A stretch of 64,000 nucleotides of DNA from JANLQX01 sp031418775. GTDB lineage: Bacteria > Actinomycetota > Acidimicrobiia > Acidimicrobiales > JANYDT01. The stretch spans positions 1-64,000 of the forward strand of contig JANOJN010000016.1 of NCBI GenBank assembly GCA_031418775.1, read 5' to 3'. Made by a program: the position numbers and the translations under genes. Below, in pieces: positions 53,717 through 61,843 of the stretch. Each line of letters starts with the position of its first letter. Position 1 is the stretch's first letter. The notes below the pieces were generated by a model. It was given only the letters and a program-made list of their open reading frames with translations, searched no databases and was not told where the DNA came from.

Positions 53717-54991
53717 ATGGCGAACACTGCTGCACAACAGATCGAGGCTCTCGCGCTTCTCTGCGTGCCGCGCAGTTCGTCCGTGCACTGGGACCCCACC
53801 ACCGCCAAGATCGCCCTACAACAGCTACGCCGACTCCGGGGCGAGTTGGCCGCGCTCGAAGCAGTACTCGTCGGTGTTCTCAAGACCGAGACCGGCCGCG
53901 ACACGAAAGCCGCATTGGCCCGCGGGTTCGGGATGTCGAACGGCGAAGCCCGCAAAGCTGAAGAGGTTGCTGACATCGTCGGACGAGTTCCCGGTGCCGG
54001 CGACGCTCTGGTGGATGGCGAAGTATCGGGGGAGCATCTGCGACACCTCAAACCGATCACCGACAACGACGAAGCAGCCGAACTGTTGTCGTTGGCGCCG
54101 AGTCAGTCCCCAGACGACTTCGGCAGAACGGTTGCGAAGTACCTGATCGATCGTGATGCAAAGGGCGTCCGTGCGCGGCAACAACGGGCTCGGTCCGTGA
54201 AGTTCTTCAAAGCCGACAACGGCTGCGTCGGCATGCGCGTCATCCTCCCCACCCTTGAGGGCGAGCAAGTCAAAGCCACACTCAACGCGGCGTGTGATGC
54301 AGCGTGGCGTGATGCGCACCCTGAACGAGCTGAAACGCTTGGCGCGCACGACGACGAACCCCGCGAACAACGGCTCGCCGATGCGCTCGTGGCAGTGATG
54401 AACGGCACCGCCACCGGCGGATCGACGCGAACAGCGATGGTCGTCACCATGCAAGCCGAAACTCTCGAATGCAAGATCCTCGGTGTCGGGCCGATCCCGA
54501 CGGGAGACGCACTCACTCTCGTCGACGACCCGCGAACCGATCTCTACGCCGCGGTCCAAGCAACCGACGGGGGGATCATGAAGTTCGGCCGGTCCCGAAG
54601 GCTTGCGTCACCGCTTCAGAAACTTGCCTTGGCGTTGCGAGACGGAGGGTTCTGCACCAAGCCCGGATGCTCTGCGCCGTGGCACCGATGCGATGCCGAC
54701 CACATCGTCGAGTGGGACGATGGCGGTCTGACCGACATCGAGAACCTCCGTCACCTTTGCGGCTGCGATTGCCACCCGCATCGTCACGAAACCGGTGCCG
54801 AGATGACACGACAACGCGACGGCACCTGGACAATCGACAACGACTTCTTCCCGCCCAGGCCACCAACTAGACCGGCCGTCAACCCACCCTGGCCACTACC
54901 AAGACCGGCCGTCAACCCACCCGACCTCGAGTTCCAACAACGACTCCGCCAACTCTGCTTCGCCGTTGGACGACCCGACCCCTACTCCTAA
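53717..54991 (+). CDS. DUF222 / HNH endonuclease (13E12-repeat type)
   Basis: 424-residue protein with an N-terminal helical DUF222 domain (LRRLRGELAALEAVLVGVLK) and a C-terminal HNH nuclease: CTKPGCSAPWHRCDADHIVE, then LCGCDCHPHRHE. This is the layout of the actinobacterial 13E12 family, some of whose mycobacterial members are DNA-damage inducible. The Pro-rich tail holds a duplicated segment. ATG 53717 is fixed by the promoter. Activity and target are unproven; the family is often linked to mobile DNA. Confidence 0.9.
   Translation: MANTAAQQIEALALLCVPRSSSVHWDPTTAKIALQQLRRLRGELAALEAVLVGVLKTETGRDTKAALARGFGMSNGEARKAEEVADIVGRVPGAGDALVDGEVSGEHLRHLKPITDNDEAAELLSLAPSQSPDDFGRTVAKYLIDRDAKGVRARQQRARSVKFFKADNGCVGMRVILPTLEGEQVKATLNAACDAAWRDAHPERAETLGAHDDEPREQRLADALVAVMNGTATGGSTRTAMVVTMQAETLECKILGVGPIPTGDALTLVDDPRTDLYAAVQATDGGIMKFGRSRRLASPLQKLALALRDGGFCTKPGCSAPWHRCDADHIVEWDDGGLTDIENLRHLCGCDCHPHRHETGAEMTRQRDGTWTIDNDFFPPRPPTRPAVNPPWPLPRPAVNPPDLEFQQRLRQLCFAVGRPDPYS
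54869..54922 (+). repeat. Two 21-bp direct repeats in the DUF222-HNH tail
   Basis: A 21-bp sequence at 54869-54889 recurs exactly at 54902-54922. It keeps frame (33-bp offset) and encodes RPAVNPP twice in the Pro-rich C-terminus. Confidence 0.85.
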
Positions 54992-55118
54992 CGCAACTCC
55001 TGAGTCGTCACCCGTTCCTAGACAACTGAACCTCCTGGCCGGAGAGCCAGCCGTTACCGACGACTTCGGCACGGTAGCCGTCGGTCGCGCCGAGATGGCG
55101 GAAATCTCCGGTCGGCCG

Positions 55119-55124
55119 TAGCCT
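55119..55124 (+). promoter_or_regulatory. Possible -10 hexamer TAGCCT
   Basis: TAGCCT lies 10 nt before ATG 55135, further than the 6-7 nt at other genes, so a short leader is possible. Confidence 0.35.
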
Positions 55125-55134
55125 CGAAGTTCTC

Positions 55135-56190
55135 ATGCGTAGCGCCAAAGACTTCTTCAAACCCCTTGCTGTCGGAGCGCCTGCTCCCGTTCGCGAGATC
55201 CCCTTCCGGCCGAGCCGGATGATCCACTTCTTCCCACCGTCGAACGCCAAGATGGTCGCCAAAGTGGGCGAGATCGCTCCCACGGTCGACATCCTCCTCG
55301 GCAACCTCGAAGACGGAGTGCCGGCAACAGACAAGGAGGCGGCGAGGGCCGGGTTGGTCCAGGTCGCGAAGACCGTCGACATGGGCGATACCCAGCTGTG
55401 GACCCGCGTGAACAGCCTTGACTCGCCTTGGGCTCTCGACGACCTCACCACGCTGGTCACCGAAGTGGGCGACAAGCTCGACGTGATCATGATCCCGAAG
55501 GTCGAGGGAGCCGAGGACATCCACTACGTCGACAGGTTGCTCGCCCAGCTCGAAGCGAAGGCGGGTCTGACCAAGCCGCTCCTCGTCCACGCGATTCTGG
55601 AGACCGCCCGCGGTATGGCGAACGTCGAGGAGATCTGCGGCGCCTCCCCGCGCATGCAAGGCCTCTCCCTCGGTCCGGCCGACCTTGCTGCGAACCGCCG
55701 CATGAAGACCACGCGGGTCGGTGGCGGCCACCCCGACTACCTCGTCCGGGACGACCCCGCACCTGACGCTACGGACGCCCCTCGGGCCACCCATCAGCAG
55801 GACCTTTGGCACTACACGATGGCCCGCATGGTCGATGCCTGCGTGATGCACGGCATCCTGCCGTTCTACGGACCGTTCGGCGACATCAAGGACACCGTGG
55901 CGTGCGAAGACCAGTTCCGCAACGCCTATCTGCTCGGCTGCGTCGGGGCGTGGAGCCTCCACCCGGTGCAGATCGACATTGCCAAGCGGGTGTTCTCGCC
56001 CCGGCCATCCGACGTGGCTCAGGCCCAACGGGTCATCGATGCCATGGGCGACGGCACGGGGGCGATCATGCTCGACGGGAAGATGGAGGACGACGCCTCG
56101 GTGAAGCAGTGCCGGGTGGTCGTGGAGCTGGCCAAGTCGCTCTCTGCCCGTGACCCAGAACTTGCTGCCGCGTACGGCTTCGCGAAGTAA
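55135..56190 (+). CDS. HpcH/HpaI lyase, L-malyl-CoA / beta-methylmalyl-CoA lyase-like
   Basis: 351-residue TIM-barrel lyase. It has the longer form typical of malyl-CoA lyases, with MIHFFPPSNAKMVAKVGEIA, GNLEDGVPATDKEAARAG, IMIPKVEGAEDIHYVD and LSLGPADLAANRRMKTTRVG. The arginine and acidic metal ligands of the family appear in place. Expected reaction: reversible cleavage of malyl-CoA to acetyl-CoA and glyoxylate. It is followed 23 nt later by a second lyase of the same superfamily. Confidence 0.85.
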   Translation: MRSAKDFFKPLAVGAPAPVREIPFRPSRMIHFFPPSNAKMVAKVGEIAPTVDILLGNLEDGVPATDKEAARAGLVQVAKTVDMGDTQLWTRVNSLDSPWALDDLTTLVTEVGDKLDVIMIPKVEGAEDIHYVDRLLAQLEAKAGLTKPLLVHAILETARGMANVEEICGASPRMQGLSLGPADLAANRRMKTTRVGGGHPDYLVRDDPAPDATDAPRATHQQDLWHYTMARMVDACVMHGILPFYGPFGDIKDTVACEDQFRNAYLLGCVGAWSLHPVQIDIAKRVFSPRPSDVAQAQRVIDAMGDGTGAIMLDGKMEDDASVKQCRVVVELAKSLSARDPELAAAYGFAK

Positions 56191-56213
56191 TACGCGTACC
56201 TAGGGAATCCATC

Positions 56214-57080
56214 ATGACTGATCTTCGCCCCCGCCGCTCCGTGCTCTACATGCCGGCCGCGAACGAACGTGCGCTGGAAAAGGCGCAAACGATCCCGTCC
56301 GATGCGCTCATCTTTGATCTCGAAGATGCGGTAGCAACTGACGCCAAGGAGCAAGCGCGCGCCAATGCCGTCGCCGCCGCGCGCTCGGGTGCCTACGGAC
56401 GACGCGAGATCACCATCCGCTGCAACGGCCTCGACACTGCGTGGGGTGCCGCCGACATCGCCGCGGCGGCAACGTCGACCGCGGCGGCCGTGGTCATCCC
56501 GAAGGTGTCATCGGTCGCCACGCTCGAAGCGGTTTCTCAAGCGCTCGACGCCGCCGGTGCGCCTGCCGAGATGCGGATATGGGCGATGGTCGAGACACCC
56601 ACGGCCATCTTCGACGTACGGGCGATCGCCGCGCACCCCCGCGTCAACGTGTTGGTCATGGGAACGAACGACCTTGCGAAGGAACTCCGAGCGGCGCAGA
56701 TACTTGGCCGGGCACCATTGCTTCCGCATCTGGCAACGGCTCTGCTCGGCGCCCGCGAGGCCGGCGTGAGCATTCTCGACGGAGTGTTCAACGACGTGAA
56801 AGACCCCGATGGCTTCCGGGCCGAGTGCATCGTCGGCGCGCAGATGGGTTTCGACGGCAAGACTCTGATCCACCCCAGTCAGGTCGAACCGTGCAACGAG
56901 GTGTGGGCCCCTACCGAGGCGGAGACACTCCACGCCCGACGCGTGATTGCCGCGTTCGACGAAGCCGTCGCCGACGGCCGCGGCGTGGTCACGGTCGACG
57001 GTCGGATGATCGAGAATCTCCACGTCGACAACGCGCGGCGCACGCTCGCCGTGGCCGACGCGATCGCTGCGCTCGGCTGA
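56214..57080 (+). CDS. CitE-like HpcH/HpaI lyase
   Basis: 288-residue CitE-type protein. Family marks are RRSVLYMPAANERALEKA, DALIFDLEDAVATDAKEQAR, WAMVETPTAIFDVRAIA, NVLVMGTNDLAKEL and FDGKTLIHPSQVEPCN. No citrate lyase alpha or gamma subunit is present, so it is not part of citrate lyase. By context with the malyl-CoA lyase it may be a malyl-CoA thioesterase or a citramalyl-CoA/malyl-CoA lyase. Confidence 0.87.
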   Translation: MTDLRPRRSVLYMPAANERALEKAQTIPSDALIFDLEDAVATDAKEQARANAVAAARSGAYGRREITIRCNGLDTAWGAADIAAAATSTAAAVVIPKVSSVATLEAVSQALDAAGAPAEMRIWAMVETPTAIFDVRAIAAHPRVNVLVMGTNDLAKELRAAQILGRAPLLPHLATALLGAREAGVSILDGVFNDVKDPDGFRAECIVGAQMGFDGKTLIHPSQVEPCNEVWAPTEAETLHARRVIAAFDEAVADGRGVVTVDGRMIENLHVDNARRTLAVADAIAALG

Positions 57081-57085
57081 GCTGG

Positions 57086-57472
57086 TCAACGCGGAGGGCG
57101 GCGCCCGCGGAAGAACGAGGCGAGGGCGCGGCCGAACCGGCCGAGCACGTCCTGGCCTCTCGACGGGTTGGCCCATCCTCCGACAGGAGGCGGCGATGAC
57201 GGATCGCGTTCGTCGGGCTTTGCGACCTCCGGTCGTACCCGCCGCCGCATCTTCGTCACCCACCACAGCCCGAACCCGGTGAAGACCCCGAGGAACGATG
57301 CGGAGGACAACGCACGTGGCCACGCCACGCCGTTGGACTTGACGATCAGCAACTGCACAACGAACGCCACGACCCCGACGATCACACATGCCCGCGTCGA
57401 GGCCAACGTTCGCCTCGGTTCGCGGAGTTCATCGCTGGCCGGATCCTCGGGTCGGACCGCTTCGTCTTCCAT
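57086..57472 (-). CDS. Small membrane protein with two helices
   Basis: 128 residues. An acidic N-terminus precedes two membrane helices (ACVIVGVVAFVVQLLIV and ASFLGVFTGFGLWWVT), with a basic turn and tail (KMRRRVRP, RALASFFRGRRPPR). The ATG is 4 nt after the stop of the nuclease gene, so it is the third member of the 57086-59140 operon. No known family. Confidence 0.7.
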   Translation of the reverse strand: MEDEAVRPEDPASDELREPRRTLASTRACVIVGVVAFVVQLLIVKSNGVAWPRALSSASFLGVFTGFGLWWVTKMRRRVRPEVAKPDERDPSSPPPVGGWANPSRGQDVLGRFGRALASFFRGRRPPR

Positions 57473-57476
57473 GCCG

Positions 57477-58301
57477 TCAGTCTCCTCCGAGCGAACCACG
57501 ACCGCGAGACGCCGAGAACGGACACGTGTGCTGGTAGGCGCATGTGCTGCAGGCCCACGGGGACGGGGTGGCCGAGAAGCGACGCTCGCCGCGGATGCGT
57601 TCGTCCACCTCTTGCACGAAAGCGATGGCGCGCCGGATCGTTGCCTCGTCGAAGTCCAGCGACACGACGAAGCTCCCGGTCGACCTGAGGGCCTCGTAGG
57701 AGACCCGCACTCCGGTGACCCGGCGACCGGACCGGGCGATCGGATGAGCGAGCGCGAGGAGACCGTAGAGCAGCGCGGCGGGATCGTCGTCGATCGATTC
57801 GGCGACGTGCCCGCTCTTGTAATCACGAACTTCGAGAATCCCGTCGTGGTGCAGCCATAGCGCGTCGATACGTCCACGTACGATCACGTTGCGACGAGCA
57901 CGGAACCACTGGAGATCGCATTCGCCGTCCACGTAGTGGACGTCGTCGCCGTGAACGGTTGATGGGCACAGCTCGCGGTGGGCCAGGATCCGCTGTGACA
58001 GCCATGCCGACTGCGGGGACGTCGGGTCCAGGAACCCCGCATCGTCATGACCTGCCATCGGAGCATGCCGAAGTCGGAGTTCGCGATGCAGGGAGAGCCC
58101 GAGGGCGAGTTCCTCGGTCTGTTCGGCCGCATCAGGGTCTGGTTCGAGGCGTAGAACGTGGGCCAAGCCGTACCGGCGTGGGCACGCGGCGAGATCCCGC
58201 GCCTTCGACGCCGTGATCACGAGCACGCCGGGAGACGGCTGGAACGGTGCTCCCAGGTCATCTTCGGTCCATGCGTCCCGGCTCGCCGCGAGTCGGCTCA
58301 T
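57477..58301 (-). CDS. RecB-like PD-(D/E)XK nuclease with Fe-S cluster motif
   Basis: 274 residues in the AddB/Cas4/RecB-nuclease class. Nuclease residues: D146 in VRGRIDALWL and D160-Y-K162 in ILEVRDYKSG. Cysteines C40 (AACPRRYGL) and C251, C254, C260 (CSTCAYQHTC) have the split layout that holds a 4Fe-4S cluster in AddB and Cas4. No helicase is attached. Its start overlaps the end of the next entry's gene by 4 nt. Likely role: DNA end processing or repair, inferred. Confidence 0.87.
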   Translation of the reverse strand: MSRLAASRDAWTEDDLGAPFQPSPGVLVITASKARDLAACPRRYGLAHVLRLEPDPDAAEQTEELALGLSLHRELRLRHAPMAGHDDAGFLDPTSPQSAWLSQRILAHRELCPSTVHGDDVHYVDGECDLQWFRARRNVIVRGRIDALWLHHDGILEVRDYKSGHVAESIDDDPAALLYGLLALAHPIARSGRRVTGVRVSYEALRSTGSFVVSLDFDEATIRRAIAFVQEVDERIRGERRFSATPSPWACSTCAYQHTCPFSASRGRGSLGGD

Positions 58302-59140
58302 GGACGCAGCGTCGGTTCGACGGATGGGCTCAGTCGTGCGGCAAGGTCGTGATCAGTGGTCGACGAAACGGCGGCACACGAACGAATCGCCGGGCATGCG
58401 TCGCACCACCAACCCGGCGTCTCGATGGGATCGATCAGCACCAACTCGACCATGGCATTGAGCTGTTGGGCAGCCGCGCTGACCATAGACGTCGTGATGT
58501 CGGTGTTTCGCTCTGACGGTGAAGCGCCGAGCCACAGGTGTCGAACTCGGGCGAGCACGTCGATGTCGGTGGGCGCTCCCTGGGTGATCAGAAGAGTGAG
58601 GAGGGCGTCGTTGTCGATGTCGACGGGTGCCGTCGTAGCGTCTTCGGCGATCGATTCGTCGTGCACCTCGTGCTCGGTGGAATACGACGTGACGCGCCGT
58701 GTTCCGAGATGAACGCGCCGTATCTCGATGACGCGCGTCGCCCGATCGACCACGGTCGTGTCGCAGCGTCCCGTGAGACGGAAACGTCCTGTCCGACTTG
58801 GCCGCTCCAGGAACTCGCCGGCGCTCGGGTGGAGCGACACGAGATCGTCGCCGACGAACTCGCTGTAGGCCTGCACGGCCCGCATGAATCGCGATCGTTC
58901 CTCCGCCGAAAGCCCCGGGGGAGGGTTCTCGTCGAGCGTGTCGGCAACGGTTACGTTTCGCTGGTCGGCCACCTCATGGGCGACGCGAATTGCCTCGCGT
59001 ACCGCAGCGTCGAGGCGGAATGCGCCCTTGGCGACCGGCCGGGGCTTTGTCTCCGGATCCAGGATGGTGGCGAGAAAGCGACGACAGCGTTGCGCCGAAG
59101 TAAGACGACCGAGGCTCAGTGACGCGACTGCTACTGCCAC
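58298..59140 (-). CDS. Degenerate RecB-like protein retaining Fe-S cysteines
   Basis: 280 residues, upstream partner of the intact nuclease. Cysteines C19 (QRCRRF), C246, C249 and C255 (CDACPAIRSC) repeat the C...C-x2-C-x5-C layout of the neighbour exactly. The nuclease region reads GRCDTTVV (D127) and IEIRRVHLG, so the catalytic lysine is an arginine. This suggests a structural or DNA-binding subunit of a heterodimer. The start is GTG 59140, with CAGGAT 6 nt upstream. Confidence 0.75.
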   Translation of the reverse strand: MAVAVASLSLGRLTSAQRCRRFLATILDPETKPRPVAKGAFRLDAAVREAIRVAHEVADQRNVTVADTLDENPPPGLSAEERSRFMRAVQAYSEFVGDDLVSLHPSAGEFLERPSRTGRFRLTGRCDTTVVDRATRVIEIRRVHLGTRRVTSYSTEHEVHDESIAEDATTAPVDIDNDALLTLLITQGAPTDIDVLARVRHLWLGASPSERNTDITTSMVSAAAQQLNAMVELVLIDPIETPGWWCDACPAIRSCAAVSSTTDHDLAARLSPSVEPTLRP

Positions 59141-59170
59141 GACGTCATCCTGCCGAGGTCGGAGAAACGG

Positions 59171-59503
59171 TCAGTCGAACTTGGGAACGTAGCCGCCGCG
59201 GCCCATGGAACGGCTCTCGTCGATGTCCATCTCTTCGACTCCGCCAATGACCTCGGTGACCCACGGGAGGCGGTCTTTGAGGATGCGGTTCACGCCGGCC
59301 TGCAGCGTGGTCGACGAGACCGCGCACGAACTGCACGAACCCTGAAGGCGCACTTCGACGACTCCGGTTTCGACATCTACCGACGTGAGTGCGAGGTCAC
59401 CGCCGTCCTGCTGAACGACGGGACGGATCAGTTCGATGACGCTCTGCAACGCCTTCATCCGCTCGGTGCGGGCGTCGTCGGAGAGCACAGCGGTGTCAGT
59501 CAT
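59171..59503 (-). CDS. NifU-domain iron-sulfur scaffold protein
   Basis: 110 residues holding the NifU C-terminal-type domain: IRPVVQQDGGDLALTSVDVE and the cluster-binding GSCSSCAVSSTTLQAGV. It would bind a transient Fe-S cluster for transfer to apoproteins. ATG 59503 or 59512 are both possible (GAGGA upstream fits neither spacing well). It lies next to the two Fe-S RecB-like genes on the same strand and 1.9 kb from a broken nfuA. Confidence 0.9.
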   Translation of the reverse strand: MTDTAVLSDDARTERMKALQSVIELIRPVVQQDGGDLALTSVDVETGVVEVRLQGSCSSCAVSSTTLQAGVNRILKDRLPWVTEVIGGVEEMDIDESRSMGRGGYVPKFD

Positions 59504-59618
59504 GGCCAACATTCTTCCTCATCTCCGAGGTTTGCACTACCCCGGTAGGAGAAACCCTCCTGGAATCCCTCAGCCACGGTCGGACCGCAGTTCTTCCCTC
59601 GTCGGGAAGCGAGAGCCG

Positions 59619-60389
59619 TCAGATCGTCGCGCCGCCGTCGCACACGATGGTCTGGCCGGTCGTGAACGCTCCCGCACTCGAGGCGAGGAACACCGCGGCC
59701 CCGGCGATCTCGTCGGGCTCGCCGATGCGGCGCAGCGCCGATCCTGAGGTTGCGTTCTTCAGGATCTCCTCGTTCTCCCACAAGTACTTGGCGAAGTCTG
59801 TCCGCACGAGCCCGGGGGCGACGGCATTTGCCCGAACGTTGAACGGGCCGTATTCGACGGCGATGTTCCGGGCCATCTGCATGTCGGCTGCCTTCGAGAT
59901 CCCATATGCGCCGAGGATCGCGTTTCCGCGCAAGCCACCGATCGACGAGACGATGATGATCGATCCCTGCCGGCGGTCCTTCATCGACGGGAGGACCATG
60001 CCGCACAGCCAGTGGTTCGACCGGATGTTCGAGGCCATGATCTTGTCGAAGGCATCGTCGGGGATCTCGGTCATCGGACCGGCGAACGGGTTGATCGCCG
60101 CGTTGCAGACCAGGATGTCGACGGGTCCGAGTGCGGTGACGGTCTTGTCGACGAGCGCCTGCAGCTGATCCTTGTATCCGATGTTGCAGGGAACCGACAT
60201 CGCCGACCCCGAGTAGCCGGCTGCGTTGATCTCCGCGGTCACGGCTTCGCACGCGTCGGCCTTGCGGCTGGAGATCACCACGTTCGCGCCGTGCTGGGCC
60301 ATGCGGAAGGCGATGGCCTTGCCGATGCCCTTGGTGGAGCCGGTGATGATCGCGGTCTTGCCGGTCAGGTCGAAGAGCGAGTCGGACAT
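59619..60389 (-). CDS. Short-chain dehydrogenase/reductase
   Basis: 256-residue classical SDR. Cofactor loop TGSTKGIGKAIA, NAAI motif, catalytic Ser in IIVSSIGGLRG, and YGISK with Tyr and Lys. It ends TTGQTIVCDGGATI, as usual for NAD(P)-dependent 3-oxoacyl or alcohol dehydrogenases. GGGAAGA lies about 7 nt before the ATG. Substrate not determinable. Confidence 0.93.
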   Translation of the reverse strand: MSDSLFDLTGKTAIITGSTKGIGKAIAFRMAQHGANVVISSRKADACEAVTAEINAAGYSGSAMSVPCNIGYKDQLQALVDKTVTALGPVDILVCNAAINPFAGPMTEIPDDAFDKIMASNIRSNHWLCGMVLPSMKDRRQGSIIIVSSIGGLRGNAILGAYGISKAADMQMARNIAVEYGPFNVRANAVAPGLVRTDFAKYLWENEEILKNATSGSALRRIGEPDEIAGAAVFLASSAGAFTTGQTIVCDGGATI

Positions 60390-60564
60390 GGGTCTTCCCT
60401 TGGTCGGTGAAACGAGAACGCTGACGAGGCTAGGACGAGGAGGGCGCCACAGGCCAACGGGGCTCGGTGGCCCACGGGCGTCGACCCCTGTCCTTCGCCC
60501 CGAGCGACGTAAACGGTGCGTGTCCCGGCCTCCACCAGCGGCGAGCCACCTGGCTACGTCTCGG

Positions 60565-61209
60565 CTACCAGGTGTTCCAGTGGGTGAGGGCCGCGGAGTC
60601 GAGGCGGGGTGCGGGTTTGAAGTCGGTGCCCAGCGTGTAGGCAAGCGGCGTCAGCCCCCCCTGCGTGACCTCGTCGAAGGGGATGCCGAGGATCTCGGCG
60701 GCCTCGCGCTCGTAGACGAGGTGCAGCGTTGTCCATGCGGTGCCGAGGCCTCGGGCCCGCGCGGCGAGCATGAAGCTCCAGAACGCCGGGAGAAGCGAAC
60801 CCCATTGGCTCGCCTGCGCGAACACCGGCAGCTTCTCCGGCACGCGGCCGGTCATGCACGGGATGACCATGTAGGGCACACGGTGGAACTCCTCTCGCAG
60901 GAACGTCGCCGAGTCTCTGATCGCCCCGGCGCGTTCGGTGCGCGTATCCCCGATGCCGAAATCGTTGTTGCTCTGGCCGACGTAGGGGTCGAAGGCCTTC
61001 CCATACAGGTCGGCGATGGCCTGCTTCTTGGCAGGGTCGTCGATGATCATGAAGTGCCAGTGCTGGCGGTTCGATCCGGTCGGCGCCTGGAACGCGAGAT
61101 CCACGCATTCCTGGACGAGTTCGCGGGGGACAGGTCGGTCGAAGTCCAGCCGCTTGCGGACTGCCCGGGTCGTGGCGAGGACGTCATCGGCGGAGAGGTT
61201 GAGGGTCAT
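60565..61209 (-). CDS. Nitroreductase-family flavoprotein
   Basis: 214 residues. FMN-binding opening TTRAVRKRLDFDRPVPRELV, QAPTGSNRQHWHFMIIDDPA, and LAARARGLGTAWTTLHLVYE with the C-terminal arginine region (TDFKPAPRLDS). Typical length for the family, which reduces nitro compounds, quinones or unsaturated substrates with NAD(P)H. It precedes the SDR on the same strand. Confidence 0.9.
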   Translation of the reverse strand: MTLNLSADDVLATTRAVRKRLDFDRPVPRELVQECVDLAFQAPTGSNRQHWHFMIIDDPAKKQAIADLYGKAFDPYVGQSNNDFGIGDTRTERAGAIRDSATFLREEFHRVPYMVIPCMTGRVPEKLPVFAQASQWGSLLPAFWSFMLAARARGLGTAWTTLHLVYEREAAEILGIPFDEVTQGGLTPLAYTLGTDFKPAPRLDSAALTHWNTW

Positions 61210-61280
61210 GCCATCGGGTCTACCGGCAGCCGCTCAGCTCGACCAAGTCACCCGGCACCCGTCAGGCGGACCCGAGAAAT

Positions 61281-61319
61281 GAAAAGTCCCGCTCGTGACG
61301 GAATCGAGCGGGACTTTTC
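61281..61319 (-). terminator. Rho-independent terminator, 15-bp perfect stem
   Basis: Arms 61281-61295 and 61305-61319 are exact reverse complements around a 9-nt loop and begin/end with AAAA/TTTT, so it works in both directions. It lies about 100 nt after the nfuA remnant and upstream of the nitroreductase gene. Confidence 0.8.
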
Positions 61320-61420
61320 GGTGAACCAACGGTGACGGATTTCCGTTGATTCGAGTTCTCCAACGGCGGCTCGGACCAAAGAGTCGCGGACATGATGTGT
61401 GACTCACGTCACGTCGGTGG

Positions 61421-61755
61421 TCAGGTGTAGAAGGGGCTGTCGCCTGATGCGTGATCGGTCACGTCGACGACCGTGGTGATCTCGGGGCAGGCATCCTTGA
61501 TGGCGACCTCGATGCCCTGACGAAGCGTTGCCTTTGACATCGCGCATCCCTGGCAACCGCCGCCCATGGTGACGTCTCGGAGAGCGGCTGGAAGTACATC
61601 TCGTAGGCCCAACGCGGGCCGTTCGTGGTGCCGACCTCGAGCCAGAGCGCAAGGGAGTCGGCATCGAGTTCGGCAGCGCGTGCGTCGAATACCGTTGCAC
61701 GGGCTCCGTCGGTCACCGTGAGCACGATGGTGGACCGGTCGAGGATGTCAGTCAT
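61421..61755 (-). pseudogene. nfuA-like gene with an internal deletion and frameshift
   Basis: The first frame (from ATG 61755) gives an IscA-like N-terminus ending WAYEMYFQPLSE. The second frame gives the NfuA C-terminus with TMGGGCQGCAMSKATLRQGI and VVDVTDHASGDSPFY. In intact NfuA proteins about 100 residues separate these parts. Here they meet near 61578 in different frames, as if a central segment had been lost. The promoter (TACCAT, 7 nt before the start) remains. The complete NifU-domain gene at 59171 may cover its role. Confidence 0.75.
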
Positions 61756-61762
61756 GGCTTCC

Positions 61763-61768
61763 ATGGTA
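61763..61768 (-). promoter_or_regulatory. -10 hexamer TACCAT of the nfuA remnant
   Basis: TACCAT on the minus strand lies 7 nt before ATG 61755. An ATG at 61764 falls within the box, so 61755 is the likely start. Confidence 0.45.
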
Positions 61769-61843
61769 AGCGGAGGCGGCGTTCAAGCAGTCCTTGGGAA
61801 TCACCTCCGCCGTTTTGTCCTATCCCCGGGGGAGAATGAAGGA

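Noticed and set aside
53100..55000. A mobile element around mazF and the DUF222-HNH gene
   Set aside because: DUF222-HNH families are often mobile-linked, but no flanking inverted or target-site repeats, integrase or transposase were found.
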